A DNA stretch of 60,525 nucleotides, taken from positions 1 to 60,525 of the forward strand of contig CAYNVS010000018.1 of assembly GCA_964400725.1 (NCBI GenBank). Reading direction: 5' to 3'. Each line of letters opens with the position of its first letter. Position 1 is the stretch's first letter. Shown one piece after another: positions 33,831 through 42,984 of this stretch. The stretch is from CAYNVS01 sp964400725 (lineage in GTDB: Bacteria > Myxococcota_A > SURF-8 > CAYNVS01). The translations under genes were made by a program, and so were the position numbers. The notes beneath the pieces were generated by a model that saw nothing but the letters and a program-made list of their open reading frames with translations, did no database searches and was not told the DNA's origin.

Positions 33831-36236
33831 ATGAATATCGTCCAAACCCTTAAAGGGCTTAAAGCGGTAGGCTTTAAAAACGTCTGGTTAGCTCTTCCAT
33901 ACGGCCTGAAGAAATCGGCTTTGGACGCCGAATATCTTTCAAAATGGAAGAAAGAAGACAAGGAGCCTCTTCAGGGCGTCGGCAAGTTTGACAGAATAAT
34001 CCCGTCGCAGGGAAGCTGCGAAATCCGCTTCTCAACTTCCATTCTGACGATTAAAATCCTGCGGCCGTCGCTGGCAAAGTTCGAGTGGCGCCCCGCAAAG
34101 ACGCGAGCGTCTTATCTCGTGGAAAAGACCGACTACGAGCCGGTTCCTTTCGTCGCCGGAATGCGCGGGGAAGACTGCGAAATTCGCTGCGGCGAAATGC
34201 GCGTAGTGGTTAAAGAAAAAGGAAACGTCGAAATTTACAACTCCCGCGGGGCGTTGGTTTGCAGGCACGAACCGCCCGGAGTCGGCGCCGAGGGAGCCTG
34301 CGAGTTCAATTCTCTTCTTGAAGAAGAAGAGCGTATATTCGGTATGGGGCAGCGCAACTGTCCGCTCAACCTGCGCGGCAGGGCTTTTACGGTATGGAAC
34401 TCCGAGGCTATGGGCGACTACAAAGAAGGGAAAGACCCGATTTACTTCAACGTTCCTCTCTTTATAGGCCTGCACAAAAAAGGAAGCTACATGGTCTTCT
34501 TCGAGAACTCGCATTACGCCAAGTTCTCGTTTAAAAACGACAAAGCCCGCGCCCGTTTTTACGGCGGCGCGCTTGACTACTATGTAGGGACGGGAGACGT
34601 CGATAAGCTGATGGATATGTACTCCGAGCTTACCGGCAGACCCGCCATGCCGCCCAAATGGGCTCTCGGCTATCATCAGGCGCGATGGAGCTATATGAAC
34701 GAAAAAGAGGCGCTGGACGTAGCCGCCGGATTTAAGCGGCGCGAAATAAAGGCGAGCGCGATTCATCTCGACATTCATTACATGAACCAGTACCGCATAT
34801 TTACCGTCGATCCGGCGCGCTTTCCAAACATGAAAACGCTTGCCGACAAATTGCGGGAACAAGGAATAAAGCTCGTTTTAATAATCGACCCCGGCGTTAA
34901 GGTTGACGAAAAATATCAACTCTACAAAGAAGGCCGCGATCAAGGGCTTTTCGTAAAAGGAAAAGACGGCAAACCGATAGAGGCTCCGGTCTGGGCGGGA
35001 ATGTGCGCCTTCCCCGACTTTACCAACCCCAAGACGCGCCACTGGTGGGGCTGGCTTTACCGCAAGTTCGTCGAGGACGGAGTGGAAGGCTTCTGGCACG
35101 ACATGAACGAGCCCGCGGCCTTTTCTTCATCGGGGTACCCGACGCTTCCTTTCGGCGCCAAGCACGACTTTGAAGGCGCGCAGGGAGAGCATGTCGAGGC
35201 GCACAACCTTTACGCGCTGCTGCAAAATAAAGCGGCGTACGAAGGGCTTTTAAAAATGCGCCCCAACAAGCGGCCCTGGATTTTATCGCGCTCCGGTTTT
35301 GCGGGAAGCCAGCGCTACTGCTGGAACTGGACGGGCGACACCGGCGCGAACTGGTGGTCGATGAGGCACAATATAAGGCTGGCGCTAATGCTGGGCTTGT
35401 CGGGCATGCCTTACACCGGCCCCGACACGGGCGGGTTCAACGGCGATCCGAGCGCCGAACTGTATATCCGCTGGCTTCAGTACGCTGCGTTCATGCCGTT
35501 CTTCCGCACGCACTCCGCAGCCTTCGTTAAGAGGCGCGAGCCTTGGTCGTTCGGCGAGCCTTACACGGAAATTGCGAAAACGTATATTAATTTGCGCTAC
35601 TCCCTCATGCCTTACATTTATACGGCGGCGTACGCGGCAAACCAAAAAGGCGCCCCGCTCGTTAGGCCGATATGGTGGCGCGAGCAAAACAACGAGTCGC
35701 TGCTGGACGTCGAGGACGAATTTCTTTTGGGGCAAAATCTGCTTGCAGCCCCGATATGCAAACGCGGCGCGAAAGAGCGGCAGGTCGTTCTGCCTTCCGG
35801 TTCGTGGTACGATTTTTTCACGGACGAAATTTACGAGGGAGGACGAAGCGTCTTCGCGAGCGCGCCTATCGACAAAATGCCTCTTTACGTCCGAGAAGGA
35901 ACGATTTTGCCGATGGAAAACGGCGACGCGCTTCAATTGCAAGTTTATTTGAACGCAAAAAACAATACCGCCAAAGGGACTCTTTACTGCGACGAAGGAG
36001 ACGGTTACGGAGCTTTCCGCATTGACAACTTCGCGGCGCGTCCGACTAACGAAGGGATTGAAATCGTCCGCGTTGAAGGAGAGACCGACAAAGGGGAATT
36101 CCGCTTTCCGTATAAAAAAATCGAGGTTTTTTTGCGCGGACATTTTATAAAAGACGCGATTTGCGACGGAAGGCTGATAAAAGAGCAGGATGGGAAAATA
36201 ACGGTTCCCTTGTTCAACAGGCTGATACTGCGGTGA
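33831..36236 (+). CDS. Glycoside hydrolase family 31 alpha-glucosidase
   Basis: The 801-aa protein has an N-terminal beta-sandwich (EEEERIFGMGQRNCPLNLR) and a TIM barrel with the GH31 nucleophile Asp424 in GFWHDMNEPAAF. The acid/base Asp503 lies in WTGDTGANWW; YTGPDTGGFNG and RTHSA help form the sugar site. A C-terminal beta domain follows. GH31 enzymes release alpha-linked glucose or xylose. There is no signal peptide, so it probably acts on cytoplasmic oligosaccharides or glycogen products. Its stop overlaps the next start (GTGA), so the two genes are coupled. Confidence 0.93.
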   Translation: MNIVQTLKGLKAVGFKNVWLALPYGLKKSALDAEYLSKWKKEDKEPLQGVGKFDRIIPSQGSCEIRFSTSILTIKILRPSLAKFEWRPAKTRASYLVEKTDYEPVPFVAGMRGEDCEIRCGEMRVVVKEKGNVEIYNSRGALVCRHEPPGVGAEGACEFNSLLEEEERIFGMGQRNCPLNLRGRAFTVWNSEAMGDYKEGKDPIYFNVPLFIGLHKKGSYMVFFENSHYAKFSFKNDKARARFYGGALDYYVGTGDVDKLMDMYSELTGRPAMPPKWALGYHQARWSYMNEKEALDVAAGFKRREIKASAIHLDIHYMNQYRIFTVDPARFPNMKTLADKLREQGIKLVLIIDPGVKVDEKYQLYKEGRDQGLFVKGKDGKPIEAPVWAGMCAFPDFTNPKTRHWWGWLYRKFVEDGVEGFWHDMNEPAAFSSSGYPTLPFGAKHDFEGAQGEHVEAHNLYALLQNKAAYEGLLKMRPNKRPWILSRSGFAGSQRYCWNWTGDTGANWWSMRHNIRLALMLGLSGMPYTGPDTGGFNGDPSAELYIRWLQYAAFMPFFRTHSAAFVKRREPWSFGEPYTEIAKTYINLRYSLMPYIYTAAYAANQKGAPLVRPIWWREQNNESLLDVEDEFLLGQNLLAAPICKRGAKERQVVLPSGSWYDFFTDEIYEGGRSVFASAPIDKMPLYVREGTILPMENGDALQLQVYLNAKNNTAKGTLYCDEGDGYGAFRIDNFAARPTNEGIEIVRVEGETDKGEFRFPYKKIEVFLRGHFIKDAICDGRLIKEQDGKITVPLFNRLILR

Positions 36237-37285
36237 AGCCTTGCGTATTATGCGCGCTCTTTTTAGCCGCGCTCGCAGCCGAGGCCGTTTTGGCGGAAGA
36301 CGCGAAAGCGAAAGACGTTCGTCTCGCATTGACGGCTTTTACCGAAGGCGCCGCCGGAACGCCGCTGCCCAAGGGATGGCATTTCAACCAGCTTTACGGC
36401 GGAGACGCGCTTTTATTCGGGCTGTCGTCTTGTTACGATTCTCTCTTTGCGAAGTATGACGACGATGGAAACGAGGTTTACAATCCCGAAGCGGTCGGCG
36501 TCAGTCTAGGCTTTTCGGCGTACGCCGCGGCTGACAATTTAATCCTCTTCATTCCTTTTAACTGGCGTCCGGCAGGTTTCTCAGCAAACAAATGGCTGCG
36601 AGGATTTTCCATAAACGCCTACCTTCCGCTTGTTTACAAACGCGACAAAGGCCCCGGAGAGGACGGCGAAACGACGGACGCTTCCGCGTTTGGAATGGGA
36701 GATTTCGCGTTCGGCGCGTCTTGGCGGCTTACGTTCGGAGCCTTCGGCGTCGAGCCGTCGTTTACGGTTAAAACTCCGGCGGGCGCGACGGAAAAAATAG
36801 ACCGCGGAATAAAATTCTCGCTAGGCAGCGGATCGTGGGACTATATCGTAAACGTCAATGCGGGGTACGCCTTTAAATATTTTCGGCTGGTCGGCGGCAT
36901 GGGCGCGCGTCTTAACGGAACCGCTTCGTTCGACTCGTATTTTGAGAAGCTGGCGGCTAAAAGGGTTCTTATAACCCTCGATTACGGCGACCAGATTTAC
37001 GGCGGATTGGGCGCGGAAACGGACGCGCTTGCGAAGGATTTATGGATAGGCGCGAAGGCTGCGATTTCATGGAACGGCGACTCGACCGCGAACGGCAGGG
37101 GAACGTCGCATTTGCTGGCGGCAACGCTCGCGTTTCCATACGCTTATTATAAAGTCGCCGACTGGTTCAAAGCGGAAGGAAGCCTTGTTTTGCCCATATA
37201 CGACCGCGTTAAATCGGGGTTGACCCAAAAGGATAATTTCGCCGACAAAATCAGCGGCTCCGTCGGGATTGAATTAATTTTTTAA
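36233..37285 (+). CDS. Outer-membrane beta-barrel protein, unknown
   Basis: The start is GTG 36233, overlapping the GH31 stop by 4 nt; it begins a plausible signal peptide (VKPCVLCALFLAALAAEAVLA). The 350-aa mature region alternates short amphipathic beta strands with polar loops and ends ELIF, a C-terminal Phe typical of BAM substrates. Strand-like runs include AFGASWRLTFGAFGVEPSFTVKTP and GYAFKYFRLVGGMG. The family is not recognised; it resembles transporter-like or phenol-degradation-type barrels. Coupling with GH31 hints at a role in sugar uptake or export (inference). Confidence 0.6.
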   Translation: MKPCVLCALFLAALAAEAVLAEDAKAKDVRLALTAFTEGAAGTPLPKGWHFNQLYGGDALLFGLSSCYDSLFAKYDDDGNEVYNPEAVGVSLGFSAYAAADNLILFIPFNWRPAGFSANKWLRGFSINAYLPLVYKRDKGPGEDGETTDASAFGMGDFAFGASWRLTFGAFGVEPSFTVKTPAGATEKIDRGIKFSLGSGSWDYIVNVNAGYAFKYFRLVGGMGARLNGTASFDSYFEKLAAKRVLITLDYGDQIYGGLGAETDALAKDLWIGAKAAISWNGDSTANGRGTSHLLAATLAFPYAYYKVADWFKAEGSLVLPIYDRVKSGLTQKDNFADKISGSVGIELIF

Positions 37286-37306
37286 AAGAAAAATTGCGCG
37301 CAAAAT

Positions 37307-37337
37307 AAAAGGCCGAACCTTTCGGTCCGGCCTTTTT
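37307..37337. terminator. Bidirectional terminator between beta-barrel and RRM genes
   Basis: AAAGGCCGAACC pairs with GGTCCGGCCTTT around TTTC (one mismatch). It is flanked by U-rich tracts on both strands, so it can end both convergent genes. Confidence 0.88.
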
Positions 37338-37360
37338 AGGCTTTTAGCGCCGCTATTTAA

Positions 37361-37681
37361 TTAATAGCGTCTTCCTCCGCCGCCTCTGTTGTATCCGCCG
37401 CGATCGTCGCGTCCGCCGCCGCCATGGCTGCGCTCGCGCGGGGGACGAGCTTCGTCAACCTGAATAGTGCGGCCGTCGAGGGTCGTGCCGTTCATGGCCA
37501 AGGCTTTTTTCGCGTCTTCGGCGTTAGCGAAGACTACGAATCCGAATCCGCGGCTGCGGCCGGTCGCGTTGTCTTTGACGACGGTAACTTCCGTAAGTTC
37601 GCCGTGCGCCTCGAAAGCCTTGCGAAGGCCTTCGCTGTCGGTGTTCCAAGATAAACCGCCTACAAATAATTTGTTCGCCAT
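37361..37681 (-). CDS. Small RRM RNA-binding protein with Gly/Arg-rich tail
   Basis: The 106-aa protein has one RNA-recognition motif with RNP2 LFVGGL (residues 5-10) and RNP1 RGFGFVVF (44-51). Its C terminus is rich in Gly, Arg and Tyr (GGGGRDDRGGYNRGGGGRRY). Such bacterial RRM-Gly proteins, best known from cyanobacteria and many deltaproteobacteria, bind RNA and are often cold-induced. GGAAAGGA lies upstream of the ATG. The gene has a strong promoter and an unusually long structured leader of about 230 nt, suggesting post-transcriptional control. Confidence 0.93.
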   Translation of the reverse strand: MANKLFVGGLSWNTDSEGLRKAFEAHGELTEVTVVKDNATGRSRGFGFVVFANAEDAKKALAMNGTTLDGRTIQVDEARPPRERSHGGGGRDDRGGYNRGGGGRRY

Positions 37682-37910
37682 AGGAATTTCCTTTCCTTTT
37701 TTAGGGACTAACTACTTATGGGTGACGGTTCCTGGAACGGTCAGTTTCGGTAAGAGTGATAAGAGAACTTTCGGCTCGTACAGTAAACTCGCCTACTATC
37801 AACTATCAGACTAACTCCGACTCGCCACGCTCTCGTGGAGAGCCACCCGTAGAGCCCAAGTTCAAAGAACGCCGCGTTTTAAATTCACTATGAATTTTAA
37901 ACGCAAACTT
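37682..37910 (-). promoter_or_regulatory. Long structured 5' leader of the RRM gene
   Basis: From the promoter-predicted start near 37910 to the ATG the leader is about 228 nt, without any gene on either strand. It begins with a long hairpin (37874-37904: 14-bp arms with one mismatch, loop CTA). It also contains a GCTCTC-GTG-GAGAGC hairpin near 37835 and an imperfect inverted repeat around GGTTCC-T-GGAACGG at 37730-37750. Long leaders are known for cold-shock genes such as cspA. The rest of 37911-37991 is the promoter and the 3' flank of the DUF4185 gene. Confidence 0.6.
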
Positions 37911-37916
37911 AAACGT

Positions 37917-37944
37917 ATTATAAGCGCTTCTTCTATTCTGTCAA
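37917..37944 (-). promoter_or_regulatory. Strong sigma70-type promoter of the RRM gene
   Basis: On the minus strand TTGACA (37944-37939) and TATAAT (37922-37917) are both perfect consensus boxes with a 16-nt spacer. It is the best promoter match in the window. Confidence 0.8.
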
Positions 37945-37991
37945 ATAATTCGGCGGTTTGTCAAAAAAACTTTTTTAACGCGGCGGCGCCT

Positions 37992-39137
37992 TTATCGCTT
38001 TTCGGCCAGCTCAATCCTTACAAGCCTGCGCTCGCTTGCCAGAAAGCCCGTTGCTCGCGAATAGGTAACGTAAATAAAGCGGCCGTTTTCTTCGTCGTAC
38101 TCCGGGTGAGCGAGCGCGTCGTAAACCCACTCCGAATCTACGGGAGCCTTTGCGTCGAACAGCTTTTGCGCCGCCGACCAAGGCCCTTCAGGCGAGGAGG
38201 AAGTGCGCAGCATAACCGCCGTATCCATCGGCTGGCTGAAAACTGCGACGTACCTTTGCAGGTAAGCGTTGTAGTAAACTGTCATAATGTCGTTGCCGTT
38301 CATAACGGCGACAGCGTCCGCGATTTTGTCCGACCATGCCGCTCCGCCGGCGTAATACTTCCATTTAAAGCGGTCGAGAGCGTCCGCAAGCGGAACTTTG
38401 GCCAGTTTACACGGTTTGCGCATGCTCTCAAGGTCGCAGCCGTAAACGTACAATTCTTCGCCGACGACTGCCGCGGCGCTTCCGAAGCTCGGCTCGTTAT
38501 CCGAGAAAATAATGTCCGGATGATCGACGCTCGCGCTGACTGTCAGCCTTTGCGGCGGCTCGTCGAGGCTCGTCCAAACGGCTATTCCTTTGCCGAATCC
38601 TTCAAAGTTCATATCGCCGGGCTCGGCGTAAATAACCTCGTAAAATATCAGCGCACGGTTTCGAAGCTCGTCCGAGACGATTACGCCCGGCCATACAGCC
38701 CAGCGCGCGCCGCAAACCGGAACCGCGCAATTCGCTCCGTAATGCGCGTCGTTGAAAATCTTCTCGGTCGCGGTCTGGGGGAAGAATTCCGTCGGCGCGC
38801 CGATTGAATCGAGCCGCTCTTTAAAGCCCGCAATGCCGTTCGATGCGTCGAAGTCGTCCGTGTACGACCACGAATTATTCAGCCACGTTCTCCCCTTCTC
38901 GTCCGCGACGCCGATTACGGTGTCGCCGTAAAGCCAAACAGACTTGCCTTTGAAGGCCGCGCTGTAACCTCCGTCTCGTCCGCGAATGTTCGCGTTCGTT
39001 TCAAGCGAGCCCATATCGGTGACGCCGACGACCGCCGCCTCGGCTTCGGGAAGTTCCGAATGCGCGCACCCCGCAAACGCGACAAATAAAATTGCGAAAC
39101 CGACCGTGAGAACCGCTGCGGTTATTTTATAATTCAT
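37992..39137 (-). CDS. DUF4185-like lipoprotein
   Basis: The 381-aa protein has a lipoprotein signal (FAGC, Cys24). Its body shows blade-like repeats (KSVWLYGDTVIGV, VWPGVIVSDELRNRALIFYE, YYNAYLQRYVAVFSQPMDTAVMLRTSSSPEGPWS) typical of DUF4185 and related five-blade beta-propellers of glycosidase-like fold. Activity is unknown. It is the last gene of a minus-strand trio, 11 nt after the methyltransferase gene. Confidence 0.72.
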   Translation of the reverse strand: MNYKITAAVLTVGFAILFVAFAGCAHSELPEAEAAVVGVTDMGSLETNANIRGRDGGYSAAFKGKSVWLYGDTVIGVADEKGRTWLNNSWSYTDDFDASNGIAGFKERLDSIGAPTEFFPQTATEKIFNDAHYGANCAVPVCGARWAVWPGVIVSDELRNRALIFYEVIYAEPGDMNFEGFGKGIAVWTSLDEPPQRLTVSASVDHPDIIFSDNEPSFGSAAAVVGEELYVYGCDLESMRKPCKLAKVPLADALDRFKWKYYAGGAAWSDKIADAVAVMNGNDIMTVYYNAYLQRYVAVFSQPMDTAVMLRTSSSPEGPWSAAQKLFDAKAPVDSEWVYDALAHPEYDEENGRFIYVTYSRATGFLASERRLVRIELAEKR

Positions 39138-39148
39138 AGAGCCCCGCT

Positions 39149-39700
39149 TTACTTTCTTAGAACGGCTGTTATGCTGCGGGCTATTTTCGGCCCGTTCTCG
39201 ACCCTGAAACCGGCCGCGCGAGCGGCTTCCATAGTCTTTGCGAAGGCGGCTTGAGAAACGTGGCCTTTCGGCTCCGCGACGAGCATAACCGCGCCGGACT
39301 TCAGCGCCGCGTAAACTTCGAACATAAAGGCCGCCGCGCTAGGAAGCTCGTGAATCATCGCGAACGCCAGAGCGAAATCTACTTTCCCCGCCAAATCGTC
39401 TAGCCCCATCTTGTCGGCGGCGACTACCCTCGTCTCTATAACGTTCGGAACGCCCGCCTTCCGCGCCCGCGAAAGGAGCGCGTCAAGCATTTTAGGCTGA
39501 ATGTCAGCGGTTACAACTTTGCCCGAATCGCCAACCATCCTAGCGATGTCGAGCGTGAAGAAACCCATCCCCGGCCCCGGCTCCAATACCAACGCGCCGG
39601 GTTTTACGTAAGACGAAAGAATTTTGCGCGGGTTATGATAAAGCCTGCGCAGCGGGTTGATAAGAAAGTATCCGAGCCACCAAGGGCAAACGCGTTCCAT
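39149..39700 (-). CDS. Class I SAM-dependent methyltransferase
   Basis: The start is ATG 39700, set by AGGAG 6-10 nt upstream; a longer open frame runs into the upstream gene and is ignored. The 183-aa protein has motif I LVLEPGPGMGFFTLDIARMVG-type glycine loop (PGPGMGF), motif II VVTADIQPKML, and a later ALAFAMIHELP. The acceptor is unknown. It sits 20 nt after the serine hydrolase and 11 nt before the DUF4185 gene, in one operon. Confidence 0.82.
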   Translation of the reverse strand: MERVCPWWLGYFLINPLRRLYHNPRKILSSYVKPGALVLEPGPGMGFFTLDIARMVGDSGKVVTADIQPKMLDALLSRARKAGVPNVIETRVVAADKMGLDDLAGKVDFALAFAMIHELPSAAAFMFEVYAALKSGAVMLVAEPKGHVSQAAFAKTMEAARAAGFRVENGPKIARSITAVLRK

Positions 39701-39720
39701 TTCGTTCTCCTGCTTTAAAG

Positions 39721-40908
39721 TTAAAGTCTTTCGGCAAGCTCGACGTAAAACCTTCTCCATAATCCATGGTTCAACGAGCCTAGGCTCTTGCCAAGCCTTA
39801 CGACTATGACGCCTTTGTCGGGGCGGACGTAAATATGCTGGCCTAAATGCCCGGTAGTCATAAAGTCGCCGCGTTTTTTCGAGACAATCCACCATTGATA
39901 ACGGTAAAACCAAGCGCATCCTTCCGAGCGGGAAACGCCGAAGGCCTGCTTTGCGATATCCGATTTTTCCGGCTCTATTTTGCACGCCGAATCGACGGTA
40001 GTCGATTTCTCGACCCACTCGCGGGAGACTATTTTTTTGCCGTTCCATTCCCCTTTGTTAAGATACAGCCTGCCTATTTTCGCGAAGTCTATCGCTCGGC
40101 CCGCGACGCAGCAGAAAGCCTTTTCCATGCCGCCTTCGCGGTCGAGGCTCCACATGGCGTCGTACTCCATGCCGAGGGGAGTCCAGACTTTTTTCTGCAT
40201 GTATTCGGTCAGCGTCGTCGGAGCTATGGCGCGGGCGAGAGCTATCGCGAGCAGCTGCGTCTCTCCGCTTTTATATTCGTACTCGCTTCCGGGCGTTTTT
40301 ACAACTTTACTTTGCAGCAGCGACTTTTCCATATCTTCGCCGTAGTAAAGATACGGCTCGTCGCACCAAAGCGCGTTGCAGCCGGAATAATTCGTTCCCG
40401 CTGTCATATTGAGCAAATGTTCAAGCTCGACCTTGTCGAAGCCCGCGCCTTTTAGCTCGGGAATGAAATCCGTCGCTTTCTGCTTGACCGACTTTATATA
40501 TCCCTCGTCCACGGCTATTCCGACGAGAAGGGACAAGAACGATTTCGTGGACGAAAAAGCGAGCGACACGGATTCGCGGTCGTGACCGTTGAAGTACTTT
40601 TCGTAAAGCGCCTCGTCGTTCTTTATTACGATGAAAGCGACCGAATCGTTGTTTTTAAGAAAATCGTCGAGCGCGTATTTTCTGCCGTCGAATTCGAATT
40701 CTTGCGATATTCTATTTTCGGCGGTTTTATCCGTAAAACGAAAAGGCGCGTCGCTTTTATGCAGCTCTCGCGACGGAAATATTTTATAGTTGTAAATCGT
40801 GCTGGTATTGCGCCAGACGATTCTCCCAAGCGTGCATGAAGAGTCCGTCAAAACAACAAGCGCGACGGCAAACCAAGCAGCCCTCAAAGTTTTTTGTCCG
40901 CTCTTCAT
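39721..40908 (-). CDS. Serine hydrolase, class C beta-lactamase-like
   Basis: The 395-aa protein is a member of the beta-lactamase/D-Ala-D-Ala carboxypeptidase fold. Ser119 lies in the SxxK motif FSSTKSFLS; a YKSGE sequence takes the YxN-like position and TTGHLGQH the third motif. The start is ATG 40908, just before a hydrophobic N terminus (AAWFAVALVVL) that ends TDSSC, an imperfect lipobox, so it is exported and may be lipidated. These enzymes are more often esterases or peptidases than true beta-lactamases. Divergent from uvrC. Confidence 0.82.
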   Translation of the reverse strand: MKSGQKTLRAAWFAVALVVLTDSSCTLGRIVWRNTSTIYNYKIFPSRELHKSDAPFRFTDKTAENRISQEFEFDGRKYALDDFLKNNDSVAFIVIKNDEALYEKYFNGHDRESVSLAFSSTKSFLSLLVGIAVDEGYIKSVKQKATDFIPELKGAGFDKVELEHLLNMTAGTNYSGCNALWCDEPYLYYGEDMEKSLLQSKVVKTPGSEYEYKSGETQLLAIALARAIAPTTLTEYMQKKVWTPLGMEYDAMWSLDREGGMEKAFCCVAGRAIDFAKIGRLYLNKGEWNGKKIVSREWVEKSTTVDSACKIEPEKSDIAKQAFGVSRSEGCAWFYRYQWWIVSKKRGDFMTTGHLGQHIYVRPDKGVIVVRLGKSLGSLNHGLWRRFYVELAERL

Positions 40909-41065
40909 CGTATCCGAACTTAGGCAAGGCAAAGTTTCATGTTTAATTAAAATTAATTTTGGCATAATTAAAAGTGAATTGCAAAAAGAGATTGTCGCGG
41001 CGCTTTGCAATTTGCCGCGGTTTATGCCACCATCTCGTTAAACCGTTTGACTTCGGCTTTGAGAC

Positions 41066-42982
41066 ATGAGCGAAAACGAGAAAATTACAAAAATAGAAGC
41101 GATACCGGTCGGCGACGTAATAGAGCTGGCCCCCCGCGCGCCCGGCTGCTACCTCATGCGCGACGCGGACGGCAAAGTGCTGTACATCGGCAAAAGCAAA
41201 GAACTTAAAAACCGTATGCGCCAGTATTTCGGCGAAACGCTCGCCGACGACCGCATCCTAATCGCGCTCATGCTCCCCAAGGTTGCGACGGTGGAGTTCA
41301 TCCTGACAGCGAGCGAAAAAGAGGCTCTGGTTCTGGAGAACAACCTGATTAAACGCCGCAAACCGGCTTACAACGTCCGCATCCGCGACGATAAAACGTA
41401 CTTCTCGCTCATGCTCGACTGTACGCACCCGTTCCCTCGTCTTTACGTGATACGCCGCCGCAGCAAGACGCCCGTAGGCAAGAACAAACCGCTGTTCGGC
41501 CCGTACACAAGCGCTAAGGCCGCGCGGTACACGCTCGCGCTCGTCAATAAATATTTCAGCCTGCGCACGTGCGCCGACCGCGACTTCGCGACGCGCAAAC
41601 GCCCGTGCATCCGCTTCCAGATGCGCCGCTGCTACGGCCCGTGCGTCGAGGAGGTGGAAGAGAGCGTTTATAACGCGGAAATAAGGCGCGTCAAACTGTT
41701 CCTCGAAGGCAAGGCCGACTTGCTCGCGCCGGAGCTGGAAGCGCAAATGCTGCAGGCGAGCGAAAAGCTCGACTTCGAGGAGGCCGCAAGGCTGCGCGAC
41801 CTTATAAAGTCCGTGGAGCAGACCGTCGAGCGCCAGCGCGTAGAGCTGCCGACCGACGAAAACGTCGATTCCATAGCCATATACCGCGAGGGAGAATCGG
41901 GCGCGGGAGTGGTTTTACCGATGCGCAACGGAATGTTGGGCGAAGGGGAGAGCTACAAGTTCGAGGGAATCGCGGAGAGCGACGCCGAAATCGTATCGCG
42001 CCTGATAATGGCGCATTACGAAGAAAACGCGCCGCCCGAAACGATTTTAACGACCGTCGAGTTGCCTGACGCAGACGCGATTAGCGCGCTGCTTTCCGAG
42101 AAGCGCGGCGGCAAAACGGAATTAAAATGCCCGCAGAAAGGGCGCTACAAGGAAATAGTATTAAACGCCCTGCGCAACGCCCGCCAGCGTTACGAAGCGA
42201 ACCGCGCCAAGCTCGACCCCTCGGTTGCGGCGCTTGCGAAAATAGCCAAAATACTGCGTACCACGCAGCCCTTGCGCCATGTTGAGTGCTACGACATTTC
42301 CAACACTCAGGGGAGCCAGCCGGTAGGGAGTAAAGTTTGCTTTATCGACGGCGCGCCCGCGAAAGCCCTGTACCGCCGTTACCGCATAAAAACGGTTGAA
42401 GGGCAGGACGACTTCTCGATGCTGAAAGAGGTTTTAACGCGGCGAATAACGCGCGGCATGGCCGAGAACGACCTGCCCGACTTAATAGTTATAGACGGCG
42501 GCAAGGGGCAGCTTGCGCAGGCGAACGCGGTATTGCGGGAACTGCGCCCCCCGAAGCGGATTTACTTCATTTCCATCGCCAAGGAGCGCGCGCGTTACGA
42601 CGGCGACGAGCCTAGATTCGCGAGCCCGGACATAGAGCGCAACCCGGAGCGGTTGTTTTTTCCGGAGACGAAGAACCCGCTGGTATTGAAGGACGGAACG
42701 GCGGAGAAATTCTTTTTTACGCGCATACGCGACGAGGCGCACCGCTTCGCGATTGAGTTCCACCGGGACTTGCGCGGCAAAAAGGCGTTCGCGAGCGAGC
42801 TCGACCTGATACCGCTGATTGGGGAGGAGCGCAAAAACGCGCTGTTAAAGGCGTTCGGCTCTTTAAAGAGAGTGAAGGAAGCGACGCTCGAGCAATTAAT
42901 GGCGGTTGGAAAAATGACGGAACCCGCCGCCCGCAACGTTTACGACGCCTTCCACGAGGAGGCTGAGGAAGAGGAAGAGTAG
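41066..42982 (+). CDS. uvrC: Excinuclease ABC subunit C
   Basis: UvrC makes both incisions around bulky DNA lesions in nucleotide excision repair. The 638-aa protein has the GIY-YIG nuclease (GCYLMRDADGKVLYIGKSK), a Cys-containing segment (RPCIRFQMRRCYGPC), a UVR motif (DFEEAARLRDLIKSVEQ), an RNase H-like 5' nuclease (VECYDISNTQG, VIDGGKGQL) and a C-terminal helix-hairpin-helix. The length matches the family. The AT-rich restriction island begins 2 nt after its stop, on the other strand. Confidence 0.96.
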   Translation: MSENEKITKIEAIPVGDVIELAPRAPGCYLMRDADGKVLYIGKSKELKNRMRQYFGETLADDRILIALMLPKVATVEFILTASEKEALVLENNLIKRRKPAYNVRIRDDKTYFSLMLDCTHPFPRLYVIRRRSKTPVGKNKPLFGPYTSAKAARYTLALVNKYFSLRTCADRDFATRKRPCIRFQMRRCYGPCVEEVEESVYNAEIRRVKLFLEGKADLLAPELEAQMLQASEKLDFEEAARLRDLIKSVEQTVERQRVELPTDENVDSIAIYREGESGAGVVLPMRNGMLGEGESYKFEGIAESDAEIVSRLIMAHYEENAPPETILTTVELPDADAISALLSEKRGGKTELKCPQKGRYKEIVLNALRNARQRYEANRAKLDPSVAALAKIAKILRTTQPLRHVECYDISNTQGSQPVGSKVCFIDGAPAKALYRRYRIKTVEGQDDFSMLKEVLTRRITRGMAENDLPDLIVIDGGKGQLAQANAVLRELRPPKRIYFISIAKERARYDGDEPRFASPDIERNPERLFFPETKNPLVLKDGTAEKFFFTRIRDEAHRFAIEFHRDLRGKKAFASELDLIPLIGEERKNALLKAFGSLKRVKEATLEQLMAVGKMTEPAARNVYDAFHEEAEEEEE

Positions 42983-42984
42983 GG

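Noticed and set aside
35385..36329. 314-codon open frame antisense to the GH31 gene
   Set aside because: It lies wholly opposite conserved GH31 and barrel coding sequence and has no family signature.
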